A DNA stretch of 64,000 nucleotides, from NCBI RefSeq assembly GCF_004571065.1, contig NZ_SPQN01000006.1:1-64000 (forward strand), in the 5' to 3' direction. The position numbers and the translations under genes are program-made. This DNA is from Geodermatophilus sp. DF01-2. GTDB taxonomy: Bacteria; Actinomycetota; Actinomycetes; Mycobacteriales; Geodermatophilaceae. A model generated the notes under the pieces. The model did no database searches and was not told the origin of the DNA. It worked only from the letters and a program-made list of their open reading frames with translations. Below, piece by piece: positions 17,782 to 27,097 of this stretch (position 1 is the first letter of the stretch; every line of letters starts with the position of its first letter).

Positions 17782-18701
17782 GCGCGCACGCTGCCGAGGT
17801 GCCGCAGCTGCGCAGCGACGTCCCGCCCTTGGAGGTCCGCGACGTCACTGTCCGCTTCGGTGCCATCACGGCGCTGGACAGCGTCTCGTTCACCGTCGCG
17901 CCCGGCTCCGTCCACGCCATCATCGGCCCCAACGGCGCCGGCAAGTCGACGATGTTCAACGTCCTCTCCGGCGTCTACCAGGCCGCCGAGGGCGAGGTCC
18001 GGTTCGGCGACGTCCGACTCGACCAGATGCGGCCGTACAAGATCGCCGGGGTCGGGGTGGCCCGGGCCTTCCAGAACATCGCGCTGTCCGCGACGCAGAG
18101 CGTGGCCGAGAACCTCATGCTCGGCCGCCACCACCTGACCAAGGCCGGCTTCCTCGCCGCCGGGCTGCGGCTGCCCCGCGCCACCCGGGAGGGCCGGCGG
18201 CACGGGGAGCGGGTCGCCGAGATCGCGGAGTTCCTCGAGCTCGGCGACAAGCTGCACACGCCGGTCGGCGTGCTGTCCTACGGCGACCAGAAGCGGGTGG
18301 AGGTGGCCCGGGCCCTGTGCACCGAGCCGCGGCTGCTGCTGCTCGACGAGCCCGTGGCCGGGATGAACGCCGAGGAGACCACCCGCATGGCGGAGGCGAT
18401 CCGCGAGATCCGCTCGGCCCTCGGCATCTCGATCGTCCTCGTCGAGCACGACATGGGGATGGTCATGTCCCTCGCCGACCGGGTCACCGTCCTCGACTTC
18501 GGCCGCCGGATCGCCGACGGCACACCCGCCGAGGTGCAGGCCGACCCCGAGGTCATCCGCGCCTACCTCGGCTCCGGCGAGGACGACACCCCGTCCGAGG
18601 CCTATGCCGCCCACCAGGGGTCCCCGCGGGAGCCCACGCCGCGCTCCCGCTCCGGAGCCACCGCCACCCATCCCTCCGACACGCCCGGGACGCCCTCGTG
18701 A
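17778..18701 (+). CDS. livG: Branched-chain amino acid-type ABC transporter ATPase (LivG)
   Basis: A 307-residue ABC ATPase pairing with LivF. Walker A is GPNGAGKST, the signature LSYGDQKRVEVARAL (with the LivG-specific Y-G-D-Q variant) and Walker B LLLLDEPVAGMN. The C-terminal 40 residues form a Ser/Pro/Thr-rich extension beyond the usual LivG end. The start is the ATG overlapping the livF stop rather than the in-frame ATG three codons upstream. Its stop overlaps the GTG of livH. Confidence 0.92.
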
Positions 18702-19588
18702 CCCAGTTCCTCTCCCTGCTCGTCAACGGCATCTCGCTCGGCACCATCTACGCACTGATCGCCCTGGGCTTCGTGGTCATCTTCAAGGCCAGCGAGGTCG
18801 TCAACTTCGCCCACGGCTCGCTGCTGCTGCTGGGCGCGTACGTCATCGCCGTGACCTCGGACGCCCTGGGCTTCCTGGGTGCGGTACTGGTCGGGGTCGC
18901 GGTGACCGCGGTGGCTGCGGTGCTCGTCGAGCGCCTGGTCATCAACCGGCTCCGCGGCGCCCCGGTGATCAGCCTGGCGATCGTCACCATCGGCGTCGAC
19001 ATCATCATCCTGACCGAGCTCGTCCGGCGGCTCGGCTCCGACATCCTCAACGTGCCGCATCCGTGGGCGGGGGAGTCGATCCGGTTCGCCGGCGTCGGCA
19101 TCAGCCTCAACCGTGGCGTCGCCATGGTGGTCGCCGCCGTCCTCATCGGTCTGTTCTTCCTGGCCTTCAAGTACTCGAACTGGGGCGTGGCGATGCGCGC
19201 CTCGGCCGAGGACGGCGAGACCGCGGCGCTGATGGGGATCAAGCAGGGGCAGGTCTCCGCGCTGGCCTGGGTGGTCGCCGGCGTGCTCGCCGCGGTCGCG
19301 GCGCTGTTCCTCGTCGGCTCGCCCACACCCGGGGTCAGCCCGACCGTGTACGCCGTGGCGCTGGCCGCGTTCCCGGCGGCGATCCTCGGCGGGCTGGACT
19401 CCACGGGTGGGGCGCTGGTCGGCGGGCTGCTCATCGGGATCGCCGAGACGCTGGCCACCGGCTACCAGGACGAGATGCTCTTCCTCGGCCGCGGGTTCGG
19501 CACCGTCGTCCCCTACATCGTCATGCTCGTCATCCTGCTGGTGCGCCCCTCGGGGCTCTTCGGCACGAGGGAGCTGACCCGTGTCTGA
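18698..19588 (+). CDS. livH: Branched-chain amino acid-type ABC permease (LivH)
   Basis: A 296-residue permease with about eight hydrophobic helices. The N-terminus LVNGISLGTIYALIALGF and the VNFAHG motif are diagnostic of LivH. RASAEDGETAALMGI is the cytoplasmic coupling region that contacts the ATPases. GTG start overlaps the livG stop; the 3' end overlaps livM by eight bases. Confidence 0.92.
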   Translation: MTQFLSLLVNGISLGTIYALIALGFVVIFKASEVVNFAHGSLLLLGAYVIAVTSDALGFLGAVLVGVAVTAVAAVLVERLVINRLRGAPVISLAIVTIGVDIIILTELVRRLGSDILNVPHPWAGESIRFAGVGISLNRGVAMVVAAVLIGLFFLAFKYSNWGVAMRASAEDGETAALMGIKQGQVSALAWVVAGVLAAVAALFLVGSPTPGVSPTVYAVALAAFPAAILGGLDSTGGALVGGLLIGIAETLATGYQDEMLFLGRGFGTVVPYIVMLVILLVRPSGLFGTRELTRV

Positions 19589-20819
19589 ACTCACCGCCCC
19601 CGCGCGGCCGGGAGCCAGCCCGGCCCGGACCGACCGTCCCGCCGGCCCCCGGCGGAGCCCTCGCTCGCTGGTCAAGCCGCTCCTCGTGGCCGCCCTGCTG
19701 GTGTTCCTGCTCGTCTTCCCGCTCTACTTCGACGAGTTCTGGCTGCGCACCGGGTTCGCGGTGTTCGGTGCGATCGTCGGCGCCATCGGGCTGAACCTGC
19801 TGGTCGGCACCACCGGTCAGCTCTCTCTGGCGCACGCTTTCTTCCTGGCCGTGGGGGCCATCAGCTACGTCTACGTGTCCGGAGAGTCCGGCGGCCTGGG
19901 GGACTTCCAGGTGTCCGGACTGGGCCTGCCGCCCATCGTCGGCATGGTGGTGGGTGTGCTGCTCGCCGGCCTCGCCGGCCTGCTGTTCAGCCCGATCGCC
20001 GCGCGGCTGGGTGGCATCTACCTCGGCGTCGCCTCGCTCGGCCTGGTCTTCATCGGCCAGCACGTGCTCAACAGCTGGACGTCGGTGACCGGCGGCTTCA
20101 ACGGCCGGGCGGCACCGCCGTTCGAGCTGTTCGGCTTCAGCTTCGGCAGCACCGACCCCCAGCTCTTCGTCCTCGGCGTCCCCTTCCGCGAGGCCGAGCG
20201 GCTCTGGTACCTGGGGCTGGTCCTCGCCCTCGGTGCCTACGTCGTGGCCCGCAACATCCTGCGCAGCCGCCCGGGGCGGGCGCTGCAGACGCTGCGGGAC
20301 AGCGAGGTGGCGGCCTCGGTCATGGGGGTCAACGTCCAGGCCTACAAGGCGCGTGCGTTCCTGATCAGCTCGATGTACGCGGGGCTGTCGGGGGTGATGT
20401 ACGCCCTGTCGATCGGCAGCGTGGCGCCGGAGTCCTTCGGCCTGCTCGTCTCCATCCAGTACCTGGCGATGATCGTGATCGGCGGGCTGGGCTCGGTCGG
20501 CGGCGCGGCGCTCGGCGCACTGTTCGTCACCGCGCTGCCGCTGGTGTTCCAGCTCTACGCCGACGCGCTCCCGCTGGTGACCGGCGTCGGCGGCGGTGGC
20601 CTGGCCGCCGGCGAGGCGGCCCGCTACCTCTACGGACTGGCCATCATCCTCGTCATCCTCTTCGAGCCCGCCGGTCTGGCCGGGCTCGCCCACCGCTTCC
20701 GCCGGGGACGGGCACGGCCCGGCGGCAAGGTCACCCGTCCACCCATCGACCAGTCCAGCACCTCTGGACAGAGCACCAACCTGTCGGACCGACCAGCACA
20801 AGGGAGCAACCCGTCATGA
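19581..20819 (+). CDS. livM: Branched-chain amino acid-type ABC permease (LivM)
   Basis: A 412-residue permease, with about ten hydrophobic helices after a 30-residue Pro/Arg-rich N-terminus. The motif GLNLLVGTTGQLSLAHAFF marks LivM, and TLRDSEVAASVMGVNV is the coupling loop. A Ser/Thr/Gln-rich cytoplasmic tail of 30 residues follows the last helix. GTG start within the end of livH; its stop overlaps the livK start (ATGA at 20816-20819). Confidence 0.92.
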   Translation: MSELTAPARPGASPARTDRPAGPRRSPRSLVKPLLVAALLVFLLVFPLYFDEFWLRTGFAVFGAIVGAIGLNLLVGTTGQLSLAHAFFLAVGAISYVYVSGESGGLGDFQVSGLGLPPIVGMVVGVLLAGLAGLLFSPIAARLGGIYLGVASLGLVFIGQHVLNSWTSVTGGFNGRAAPPFELFGFSFGSTDPQLFVLGVPFREAERLWYLGLVLALGAYVVARNILRSRPGRALQTLRDSEVAASVMGVNVQAYKARAFLISSMYAGLSGVMYALSIGSVAPESFGLLVSIQYLAMIVIGGLGSVGGAALGALFVTALPLVFQLYADALPLVTGVGGGGLAAGEAARYLYGLAIILVILFEPAGLAGLAHRFRRGRARPGGKVTRPPIDQSSTSGQSTNLSDRPAQGSNPS

Positions 20820-22066
20820 CCCGTCGTAGAGCACTCCGCGCGGCCACAGCCGTGGCCGCGATCACAGTGGTGGCCACCGGCTGCAGCACCCGGGCCGAGG
20901 ACGCCGGGGGCGGTGGCGGCGGCGGAGCGGCGGCCGGCGACGTGGCCACCGACGTCGGGGTCGAGGGGGAGACCATCAACCTCGGCGTCCTCACCGACCT
21001 GACCGGCGTCTTCGCCGCGCTCGGCAACGACATCACCAACGGCAACCGGCTGTTCTGGCAGGACAACCAGGTCTGCGACACCTACGACGTCAACCTGAAC
21101 GTCCAGGACACCGGCTACGTGCCGCAGAACGGCGTGCAGCTCTACAGCGCGATGCAGGACAGCGTCCTGGCCATGCAGCAGACCATCGGGTCGCCGATCA
21201 ACACCGCGCTGGCTCCCGAGTACGAGGCCGACAACATCGTCAACTTCCCGTCCGCCTGGTCGGAGACGCTGACGCTCATCCCGGGCACCGGCGTGCTGGG
21301 CGCCACCTACGACGTGGAGATCGCCAACGGCTACGACTACCTCTTCGACCAGGGGTTGCTGGCCGAGGGCGACACCGTCGGGCACATCTACTTCGAGGGC
21401 GAGTACGGCGCGAACGGGTTGGAAGGCAGCCAGGCGGTCGCCGAGGCGCGCGGCCTGGAGCTCATCGAGGCGCAGATCACGCCGCAGGAGCAGGACATGA
21501 GCGCGATCGTCAGCCAGTTCGCCGCGGCCGGGGTCAACGCGATCGTGCTCACCGTGGCCCCGGGCCAGACCGCCTCGGTGGCCGTGGCCGCACAGGCCCA
21601 GGGCCTGGACGTGCCCATCCTCGGGAGCAACCCGGTCTTCGCGCCGGGCCTGCTGGAGGGCCCGGCGGCCGAGAAGCTCAAGGAGGACCTGTACGTCGCG
21701 GGGCCGATCGCGCCGTGGGACCAGTTCCCCGAGCTGCTCGAGCAGTACCAGGCCGAGTTCCCCGGCGCCACGCCCAGCCTCGGGGCGGTCTTCGGCTACG
21801 GGATGGGCGAGGTCATGAAGCAGGTGCTCGACACCGCCTGCGAGAACGGCGACCTCACCCGTGAGGGCGTGCTCGCGGCGTTCAACGAGCTCGAGAACGT
21901 CGACACCGGCGGGCTGATCGTGCCCATCGGTGGCTTCGAGGAGGGCCAGTCGCCCAGCCTCCAGAGCTACATCGCCCGACCCGCGGACGTGCCCGGTGGT
22001 CTGACCATCGCGGCCGAGCCCTTCGAGGGAGAGCTCGCCTCCGACCTCGCCTCCGAGGCCGACTGA
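20816..22066 (+). CDS. livK: Branched-chain amino acid-type substrate-binding lipoprotein (LivK)
   Basis: A 416-residue periplasmic binding protein. The signal peptide ends in VVATGC (lipidation Cys near residue 22), then a Gly-rich linker, then the type I periplasmic-binding fold beginning INLGVLTDLTGVFAALGND. YFEGEYGANGLEG and FGYGMGEVMKQ are further family segments. The long, divergent binding lobe does not allow a substrate to be read off. Last gene of the operon, followed by repeat copy 3 and a strong terminator. Confidence 0.9.
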   Translation: MTRRRALRAATAVAAITVVATGCSTRAEDAGGGGGGGAAAGDVATDVGVEGETINLGVLTDLTGVFAALGNDITNGNRLFWQDNQVCDTYDVNLNVQDTGYVPQNGVQLYSAMQDSVLAMQQTIGSPINTALAPEYEADNIVNFPSAWSETLTLIPGTGVLGATYDVEIANGYDYLFDQGLLAEGDTVGHIYFEGEYGANGLEGSQAVAEARGLELIEAQITPQEQDMSAIVSQFAAAGVNAIVLTVAPGQTASVAVAAQAQGLDVPILGSNPVFAPGLLEGPAAEKLKEDLYVAGPIAPWDQFPELLEQYQAEFPGATPSLGAVFGYGMGEVMKQVLDTACENGDLTREGVLAAFNELENVDTGGLIVPIGGFEEGQSPSLQSYIARPADVPGGLTIAAEPFEGELASDLASEAD

Positions 22067-22121
22067 GAGAGGACCTCCCTGCCCCCACCCCTCGCAAGCT
22101 CGGGGTGGGCCCCTGAAGGAG
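22067..22121 (+). repeat. Dispersed inverted-repeat element, copy 3
   Basis: Begins directly after the livK stop with GAGAGGACCTCCCTGC and has the loop CCTCGCAAGCTCGGGG with flanking CCCCACC/GGTGGG arms. Outer arms are degenerate compared with other copies. Confidence 0.65.
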
Positions 22122-22130
22122 CCGGATCGG

Positions 22131-22166
22131 CGGCGCCCCTCCCCTGCGGGAGGGGCGCCGTTGTCG
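22131..22166 (+). terminator. liv operon terminator
   Basis: A 13-bp perfect stem (CGGCGCCCCTCCC at 22131-22143, complement at 22148-22160) with a CTGC loop followed by TTGTCGT, a good Rho-independent-type terminator for a high-GC genome. Confidence 0.82.
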
Positions 22167-22222
22167 TGTCCTCCCGAGTGAGCCCCGGGGGGCCCGCGGT
22201 GCGGTCCGGTGGGACCGCAGTG

Positions 22223-23377
22223 TCACAACCGGCCGCGGCGGGCGACCGGAACCAACCGGACGGCGAGGAGCCCGACGAGCACCGCGGCGACCCCCAGGGG
22301 CACCGAGGGCGGCGCCGACCGGGCCGCCGTGGCCATGAGGAACGGGGCGGCGAAACCCAGGTAGGCGCAGGCCAGGAACGCCGACGTCAGCTCACCCCGC
22401 CGGGTGGGCGCGGCCAGCCGGCCGGTGACGGTCAACCCGGCCGCCAGGCACAGGCCGCCGCCGGAGCCGAGCAGCGGCGCCGCGACGAGCAGCCACGGCC
22501 ACGCGTCGGTGGCGACGAAGACCGCCGCCGCGGCGAAGCCGGCCGAGCCCAGGCCCGCGCCGGTGACCGCCGTCCACGGCCCCAGCCGGCGCTGCAACCC
22601 GGCCACCAGCGTTCCCGCGCCGAGCGTGATCCCGGCGAGCACGCCGGTGACCGCGACCCCGCCGGCCGGCAGCTCACCCAGGAGCGGCACGGCCGAGATC
22701 ACCGAGGACGGGAAGGCGTAGACGCAGACCGCGACCGGGGCGAGCACGGTCGCGGCCAGGACCAGGTTCCCCGGCGGCAGCAGTGGGGCCGCCGGGCTGT
22801 CGGTGGCGCGCCGCCCGCCGGGGTGCAGGACGACCGTCTCCGGCAGGCGCACCGCCAGGACCAGCCCGGCCGCCACCAGCACCGTGTGGAGGAGGTAGGG
22901 CAGGACCGTCGGCGCCGGCGCGAACTGCCCGAGCAGTCCACTGGTCAGCGGCCCGAGGGAGAAGCCCGCCGTCATGGCGAACGCCGCCCGCCGTCCGCCC
23001 GCACCTTCTCCGGAGGCCGCGGACAGCTCGCCGACCCAGGCGCTCGCGACGCTGAACACGATCCCGCTGACCACTCCCTGCAGGAACCGGGCCGCGAACA
23101 GCAGCGCCAGCGAGCCCCCCGCCGCCGCGAAGGCCAGCGACGCCAGCCCGGCGAGGGCCACCCCGGGGATCGCGACGCGGCGGCGGCCCAGCCGGTCCGA
23201 CAGCGGACCGGCGAGGAAGAGCGCGGGCACGAGGCCGGCGGCGTAGCAGCCGAACAGCGCGGTCAGCACCTCCGGCGACAGGTCGAGCCGCTCCTGGTAG
23301 ACGAGCAGGAGGGGGATCGGGACGTTCGTGCCGGCCGCGACCGCGAACAACGTGAACACCGCTCGCTTCCAGGCCAC
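22223..23377 (-). CDS. MFS transporter
   Basis: A 384-residue major facilitator with about 12 helices. The loop 2-3 motif GPLSDRLGRRRVAIPG is conserved. VYQERLDLSPEVLTALFGCYAAGL and FSVASAWVGELS are typical of drug or sugar efflux MFS proteins. Substrate unknown. ATG start; it diverges from the thiolase gene with a 122-base gap. Confidence 0.85.
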   Translation of the reverse strand: MAWKRAVFTLFAVAAGTNVPIPLLLVYQERLDLSPEVLTALFGCYAAGLVPALFLAGPLSDRLGRRRVAIPGVALAGLASLAFAAAGGSLALLFAARFLQGVVSGIVFSVASAWVGELSAASGEGAGGRRAAFAMTAGFSLGPLTSGLLGQFAPAPTVLPYLLHTVLVAAGLVLAVRLPETVVLHPGGRRATDSPAAPLLPPGNLVLAATVLAPVAVCVYAFPSSVISAVPLLGELPAGGVAVTGVLAGITLGAGTLVAGLQRRLGPWTAVTGAGLGSAGFAAAAVFVATDAWPWLLVAAPLLGSGGGLCLAAGLTVTGRLAAPTRRGELTSAFLACAYLGFAAPFLMATAARSAPPSVPLGVAAVLVGLLAVRLVPVARRGRL

Positions 23378-23499
23378 CGGGGCACCCTACGGACGGTCCG
23401 GCACTCCCCGCCCGGAACGTGCGGAGGGGGCGCTGCGGCGGGGCTGCGCGGTCAGGGGCAGACTCTCGGGTGTCGACGTGGACTGACGAGGAGGACCCC

Positions 23500-24711
23500 G
23501 TGCGCAATGCGGTCATCTGCGAGCCCTTGCGGACCCCGGTGGGCGGCTTCGGCGGCTCGCTCCGCGACGTCCCGGTGCAGGAGCTCGCCGCGACGGTCGT
23601 CCGCGCCGTCATGGAGCGCACCGGGCTGCCGCCCGAGTCGGTGGACGACGTGCTGCTCGGCCACTGCTACCCGACGATGGACGCCCCGGCGCTCGGCCGC
23701 GTCGCCGCCCTCGACGCCGGCCTGCCGGTGACCGCCTCCGGCCTGCAGGTCGACCGGCGCTGCGGCTCGGGGCTGCAGGCGGTGGTCTACGCGGCGATGC
23801 AGGTGCAGTCCGGCGCCTCGGACGTCGTCCTGGCCGGCGGCGCGGAGTCGATGAGCAACGCGCCCTTCTACTCGACCGCGATGCGGTGGGGCGTCAAGGC
23901 CGGTCCGGGCGTGCTGCTCCAGGACGGCCTGGCCCGCGGCCGGGTGACCGCCGGCGGCCAGAACCACCCGGTGTCCGGCGGCATGCTGGAGACCGCGGAG
24001 AACCTGCGGCGGGAGTACAGGGTGTCCCGCGAGGAGCAGGACGAGTACGCCGTCCGCAGCCACCAGCGCGCCGCCGCCGCCACCGAGGAGGGCCGGTTCG
24101 CCGACGAGGTCGTGCCGGTGACCGTGAAGGGCCGGAAGGGCGACACCGTCGTCGACCGCGACGAGCACATCCGCCCCGACTCGACCGTGGAGACCCTGGC
24201 GAAGCTGCGGCCGATCCTCGGCAGGGACGACCCGGAGGCCACCGTCACCGCCGGCAACGCCAGCGGGCAGAACGACGGCGCCGCGGTCTGCGTGGTGACC
24301 TCGCCGGAGAAGGCCGACGAGCTGGGCCTGCGGCCGCTGGCGCGGCTGGTGTCCTGGGGGGTCGGCGGCGTCCCGCCCAAGACGATGGGCATCGGCCCGG
24401 TGCCGGCCACGGCCAAGGCGCTCGACCTGGCCGGGGTGGCGCTGAAGGACGTCGACCTCATCGAGCTCAACGAGGCGTTCGCCAGCCAGGTGCTCGCGGT
24501 GACCCGCGAGTGGGGCTTCACGCCCGGCGACTTCGACCGGATGAACGTCAACGGCTCCGGCATCTCCCTCGGCCACCCCGTGGGCGCCACGGGCGGTCGC
24601 ATCCTGGCCACGCTCACCCGCGAGATGGTGCGCCGGGACGCGCGGTACGGCCTGGAGACGATGTGCATCGGCGGCGGTCAGGGTCTGGCCGCCCTGTTCG
24701 AGCGGGTCTGA
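23500..24711 (+). CDS. Acetyl-CoA acyltransferase (thiolase), intact paralog
   Basis: A 403-residue thiolase that cleaves 3-ketoacyl-CoA or condenses acyl-CoAs. Catalytic Cys88 lies in RRCGSGLQA, the His in SLGHPVGATGGR, and the second Cys in MCIGGGQG; the acid/His motif NEAFASQ is also present. The GTG start follows a GACGAGGAGG ribosome site. Followed by an SDR gene and a repeat copy, suggesting a beta-oxidation pair. A close paralog at 58396-59595 lacks four residues beside the active-site His, so this copy is the better candidate for a standard thiolase. Confidence 0.9.
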   Translation: MRNAVICEPLRTPVGGFGGSLRDVPVQELAATVVRAVMERTGLPPESVDDVLLGHCYPTMDAPALGRVAALDAGLPVTASGLQVDRRCGSGLQAVVYAAMQVQSGASDVVLAGGAESMSNAPFYSTAMRWGVKAGPGVLLQDGLARGRVTAGGQNHPVSGGMLETAENLRREYRVSREEQDEYAVRSHQRAAAATEEGRFADEVVPVTVKGRKGDTVVDRDEHIRPDSTVETLAKLRPILGRDDPEATVTAGNASGQNDGAAVCVVTSPEKADELGLRPLARLVSWGVGGVPPKTMGIGPVPATAKALDLAGVALKDVDLIELNEAFASQVLAVTREWGFTPGDFDRMNVNGSGISLGHPVGATGGRILATLTREMVRRDARYGLETMCIGGGQGLAALFERV

Positions 24712-24718
24712 AACTCAG

Positions 24719-24805
24719 ACCCCCTGCCCCCACCGTAGAAGGACCCCGTCCTCCTCACCCCTCGCACGCTCGGGGTGAGCCTCGGGACGGGGCACCGCAG
24801 GGGAC
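24719..24805 (+). repeat. Dispersed inverted-repeat element, copy 4 (nested)
   Basis: A complete inner element (AAGGACCCCGTCC, loop CCTCGCACGCTCG, GGGACGGGGC) lies inside the two halves of another (ACCCCCTGC before, GCAGGGGACC after). It sits just after the thiolase stop and ends shortly before the ribosome site of the SDR gene. Confidence 0.75.
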
Positions 24806-24838
24806 CAACCCTTCCACTTCGAGTACAGGAGCTCCCAC

Positions 24839-25606
24839 ATGTCCGGCCCCACCGACCAGCAGCGTGTCGCGATCGTCACCGGCGCGGCCCGCGGTATCGG
24901 CGCCGCCACCGCCCGGCGGCTGGCCGAGGACGGCTTCGCCGTGGCGGTCGTCGACCTCGACGAGGACGACGCCCGCGGCACCGTGCAGGCCATCGAGGGC
25001 GCCGGCGGCCGGGGCCTGGCCGTCGGCGCCGACGTCGGTGACGCCGATCAGGTGCAGGCCGCCGTCGACCGCGTCGTCGCCGAGCTGGGCCCGCCGGTGG
25101 TGCTCGTCAACAACGCCGGCGTCACCCGTGACAACCTGCTGTTCAAGATGACCGACGCCGACTGGGACATGGTCATGCACGTGCACCTGCGCGGCTCGTT
25201 CCTCATGGCCCGCGCGGTGCAGGAGCACATGGTCGAGGCCGGCTGGGGCCGGGTGGTCAACCTGTCGAGCACCTCGGCGCTGGGCAACCGCGGCCAGGCG
25301 AACTACGCCACCGCCAAGGCCGGGCTGCAGGGCTTCACCAAGACCCTCGCCGTCGAGCTGGGCAAGTTCGGCGTGACCGCCAACGCGATCGCCCCGGGCT
25401 TCATCGCCACCGACATGACGAAGGCGACCGCCGCCCGGATCGGCGAGGAGTGGGAGTCCTACGTGGCCAAGCGGGCCGCGGCGATCCCGGTGCAGCGGGC
25501 CGGCCGGCCGGAGGACATCGCCCACACGGTGTCCTTCCTCGTCAGCGAGGGCGCCGGCTTCGTCTCCGGACAGGTCGTCTACGTCGCCGGCGGCCCCCGC
25601 AACTGA
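24839..25606 (+). CDS. SDR family 3-oxoacyl-ACP/CoA reductase (FabG-like)
   Basis: A 255-residue short-chain dehydrogenase. NADP(H)-binding TGAARGIG is near residue 15, [11 protein letters not shown] near 97, catalytic Ser in VNLSSTSALG and Tyr/Lys in NYATAKAG. A fuller than usual C-terminus ends VVYVAGGPRN, like FabG4-type enzymes. Reduces 3-ketoacyl or oxidises 3-hydroxyacyl thioesters. ATG with AGGAG ribosome site. Lies after the thiolase; the repeat between them may separate the transcripts. Confidence 0.88.
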   Translation: MSGPTDQQRVAIVTGAARGIGAATARRLAEDGFAVAVVDLDEDDARGTVQAIEGAGGRGLAVGADVGDADQVQAAVDRVVAELGPPVVLVNNAGVTRDNLLFKMTDADWDMVMHVHLRGSFLMARAVQEHMVEAGWGRVVNLSSTSALGNRGQANYATAKAGLQGFTKTLAVELGKFGVTANAIAPGFIATDMTKATAARIGEEWESYVAKRAAAIPVQRAGRPEDIAHTVSFLVSEGAGFVSGQVVYVAGGPRN

Positions 25607-25722
25607 GGAAGGACCCCCTCCCCGCGCCCTTCGTGAAAGGACCCCGTCCTGGGCCCCTTCGCAGGCTCGGGGACGCCCTGGACGGGGCCCCGAGCGGCGA
25701 GGGTCGGGCCCTGGAGGGGGCC
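25607..25722 (+). repeat. Dispersed inverted-repeat element, copy 5 (nested)
   Basis: Begins right after the SDR stop with GGAAGGACCCCCTCC; an inner element AAAGGACCCCGTCC .. TTCGCAGGCTCGGGG .. GGACGGGGCC follows, then the outer half CCCTGGAGGGGGCC. Convergent genes flank it. Confidence 0.75.
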
Positions 25723-25744
25723 GCTCGCCGAACCCTTCGCCCGC

Positions 25745-27097
25745 TCAGGTCTGCAGCGGCTCCCAACGGCCGGCCAGTGCCCGCTCGACGGCCTCGGCCA
25801 GCCGCCGCACGTCCTGCTCGGTGCGCCCGGCGGGGAGCTCCTCGAGGGACTGGGCGGTCAGCGCCGCGCAGTGCTTCAGCACGGCCTGCCGCTGCCGCTC
25901 CGTGCGCGCCTGCCAGCCGGCCTCGGCGAGCACGGCGAACAGCCGCTCGACGATGGTGGTGTCCTGCCGGCCGTAGCTGCGGATCTGGGTGACCGAGAGG
26001 TCCAGCAGCGCGGCGTGGTCCCACGACGGCAGGAGCAGCCGGTGGACGCCGTCGTCGGCGGCCACCCGCCGGTGCCAGGTCTCCCGGCTGCTCAGCCGCC
26101 CCATGAGCGCCGAGATGTGCGAGAGGGCGTGGACGGCGGTCGTCGGGTCGTTGATGCCCGGGGAGAGCGCGCGGGCGGCGATGTCGACCAGTTTGCGCAG
26201 CCCGTAGCTGGGGTCGGCCGCCGGCGACCGCTCGAAGGAGAGCGCCACGTGCCGCTGCAGCGCGGCCTCCAGATCCCCGACGGGCGGTTCGACGGTCCCG
26301 CCGTCGCTCCACACCCAGGCCAGCGGCGTGCCCTCGACCACCGACTCGCCCGGACGGCGGTCCAGGCGCAGCACCGCCCCGCACCCGGACAGCGCCTCCA
26401 GCAGCGGACCCTCGTCGGTCCGCACCAGGAAGCCACTGGCGCGGGCACACAGCGGCCGGGCGTGCGCGGGCACGGCCGACAGCGGCCCGTCGGGCTGCTC
26501 GTCGGCCTGCAGCTGGGTCGCCAGCCGCTCGATGGTGTCGGTGGACTCGGCATGGACCTGACGCATCATCGTCTCGACGCGCAGCTGCCGGGTCTGGTGG
26601 GCGAGGAACGTCACCAGCGCCGCGACCGAGGCGAGGGCGAACAGGAACCCGACGGTCACCGACAGGCGGGGGACGAACGCCGACTCGCCCGACTCGTCCG
26701 CCGACCGCACGCTGCGCAGCACCACCAGCGCGTACACGAACGTGGCCAGCAGCACGCCGAGGCAGACCTGCACGACGCGGTCGCGGACGAAGGTCTGCAG
26801 CAGCCGGGGGCTGTACTGGCTGCTGGCCAGCTGCAGCGTCACGATCGTGAGCGAGAACAGCAGCGTGGTGACCGAGATGATCGACCCGGCGATCGTCGAG
26901 AGGATGCCGCGGGCGGCCGACGGCCCGCCCTCGAACACCAGGGCCAGCGGCTCCTCCCCGGTGTTGAGGATCTCGTCGAAGATCGGCAGCACGAGCCCCA
27001 GGGCGAACGCGAGCACGATGAGCGCGGTCGGCAGCGGCCAGAGCGCGCCCGTGAAGGAATCGCGGAGCCTCGACCAGGCACCGCCCCGCGGTGTCAC
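25745..27097 (-). CDS. DUF2254 membrane protein
   Basis: A 450-residue actinobacterial membrane protein of unknown function. Four transmembrane helices fill residues 15-165 (PTALIVLAFALGLVLPIF first). The family signature SSQYSPRLLQTFVRDR is followed by a large soluble region including ARALSPGINDPTTAVHAL, a very conserved DUF2254 block. GTG start overlaps the stop of the second DUF1206 gene (GTGA at 27094-27097), so all three genes form one transcription unit. Confidence 0.85.
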   Translation of the reverse strand: MTPRGGAWSRLRDSFTGALWPLPTALIVLAFALGLVLPIFDEILNTGEEPLALVFEGGPSAARGILSTIAGSIISVTTLLFSLTIVTLQLASSQYSPRLLQTFVRDRVVQVCLGVLLATFVYALVVLRSVRSADESGESAFVPRLSVTVGFLFALASVAALVTFLAHQTRQLRVETMMRQVHAESTDTIERLATQLQADEQPDGPLSAVPAHARPLCARASGFLVRTDEGPLLEALSGCGAVLRLDRRPGESVVEGTPLAWVWSDGGTVEPPVGDLEAALQRHVALSFERSPAADPSYGLRKLVDIAARALSPGINDPTTAVHALSHISALMGRLSSRETWHRRVAADDGVHRLLLPSWDHAALLDLSVTQIRSYGRQDTTIVERLFAVLAEAGWQARTERQRQAVLKHCAALTAQSLEELPAGRTEQDVRRLAEAVERALAGRWEPLQT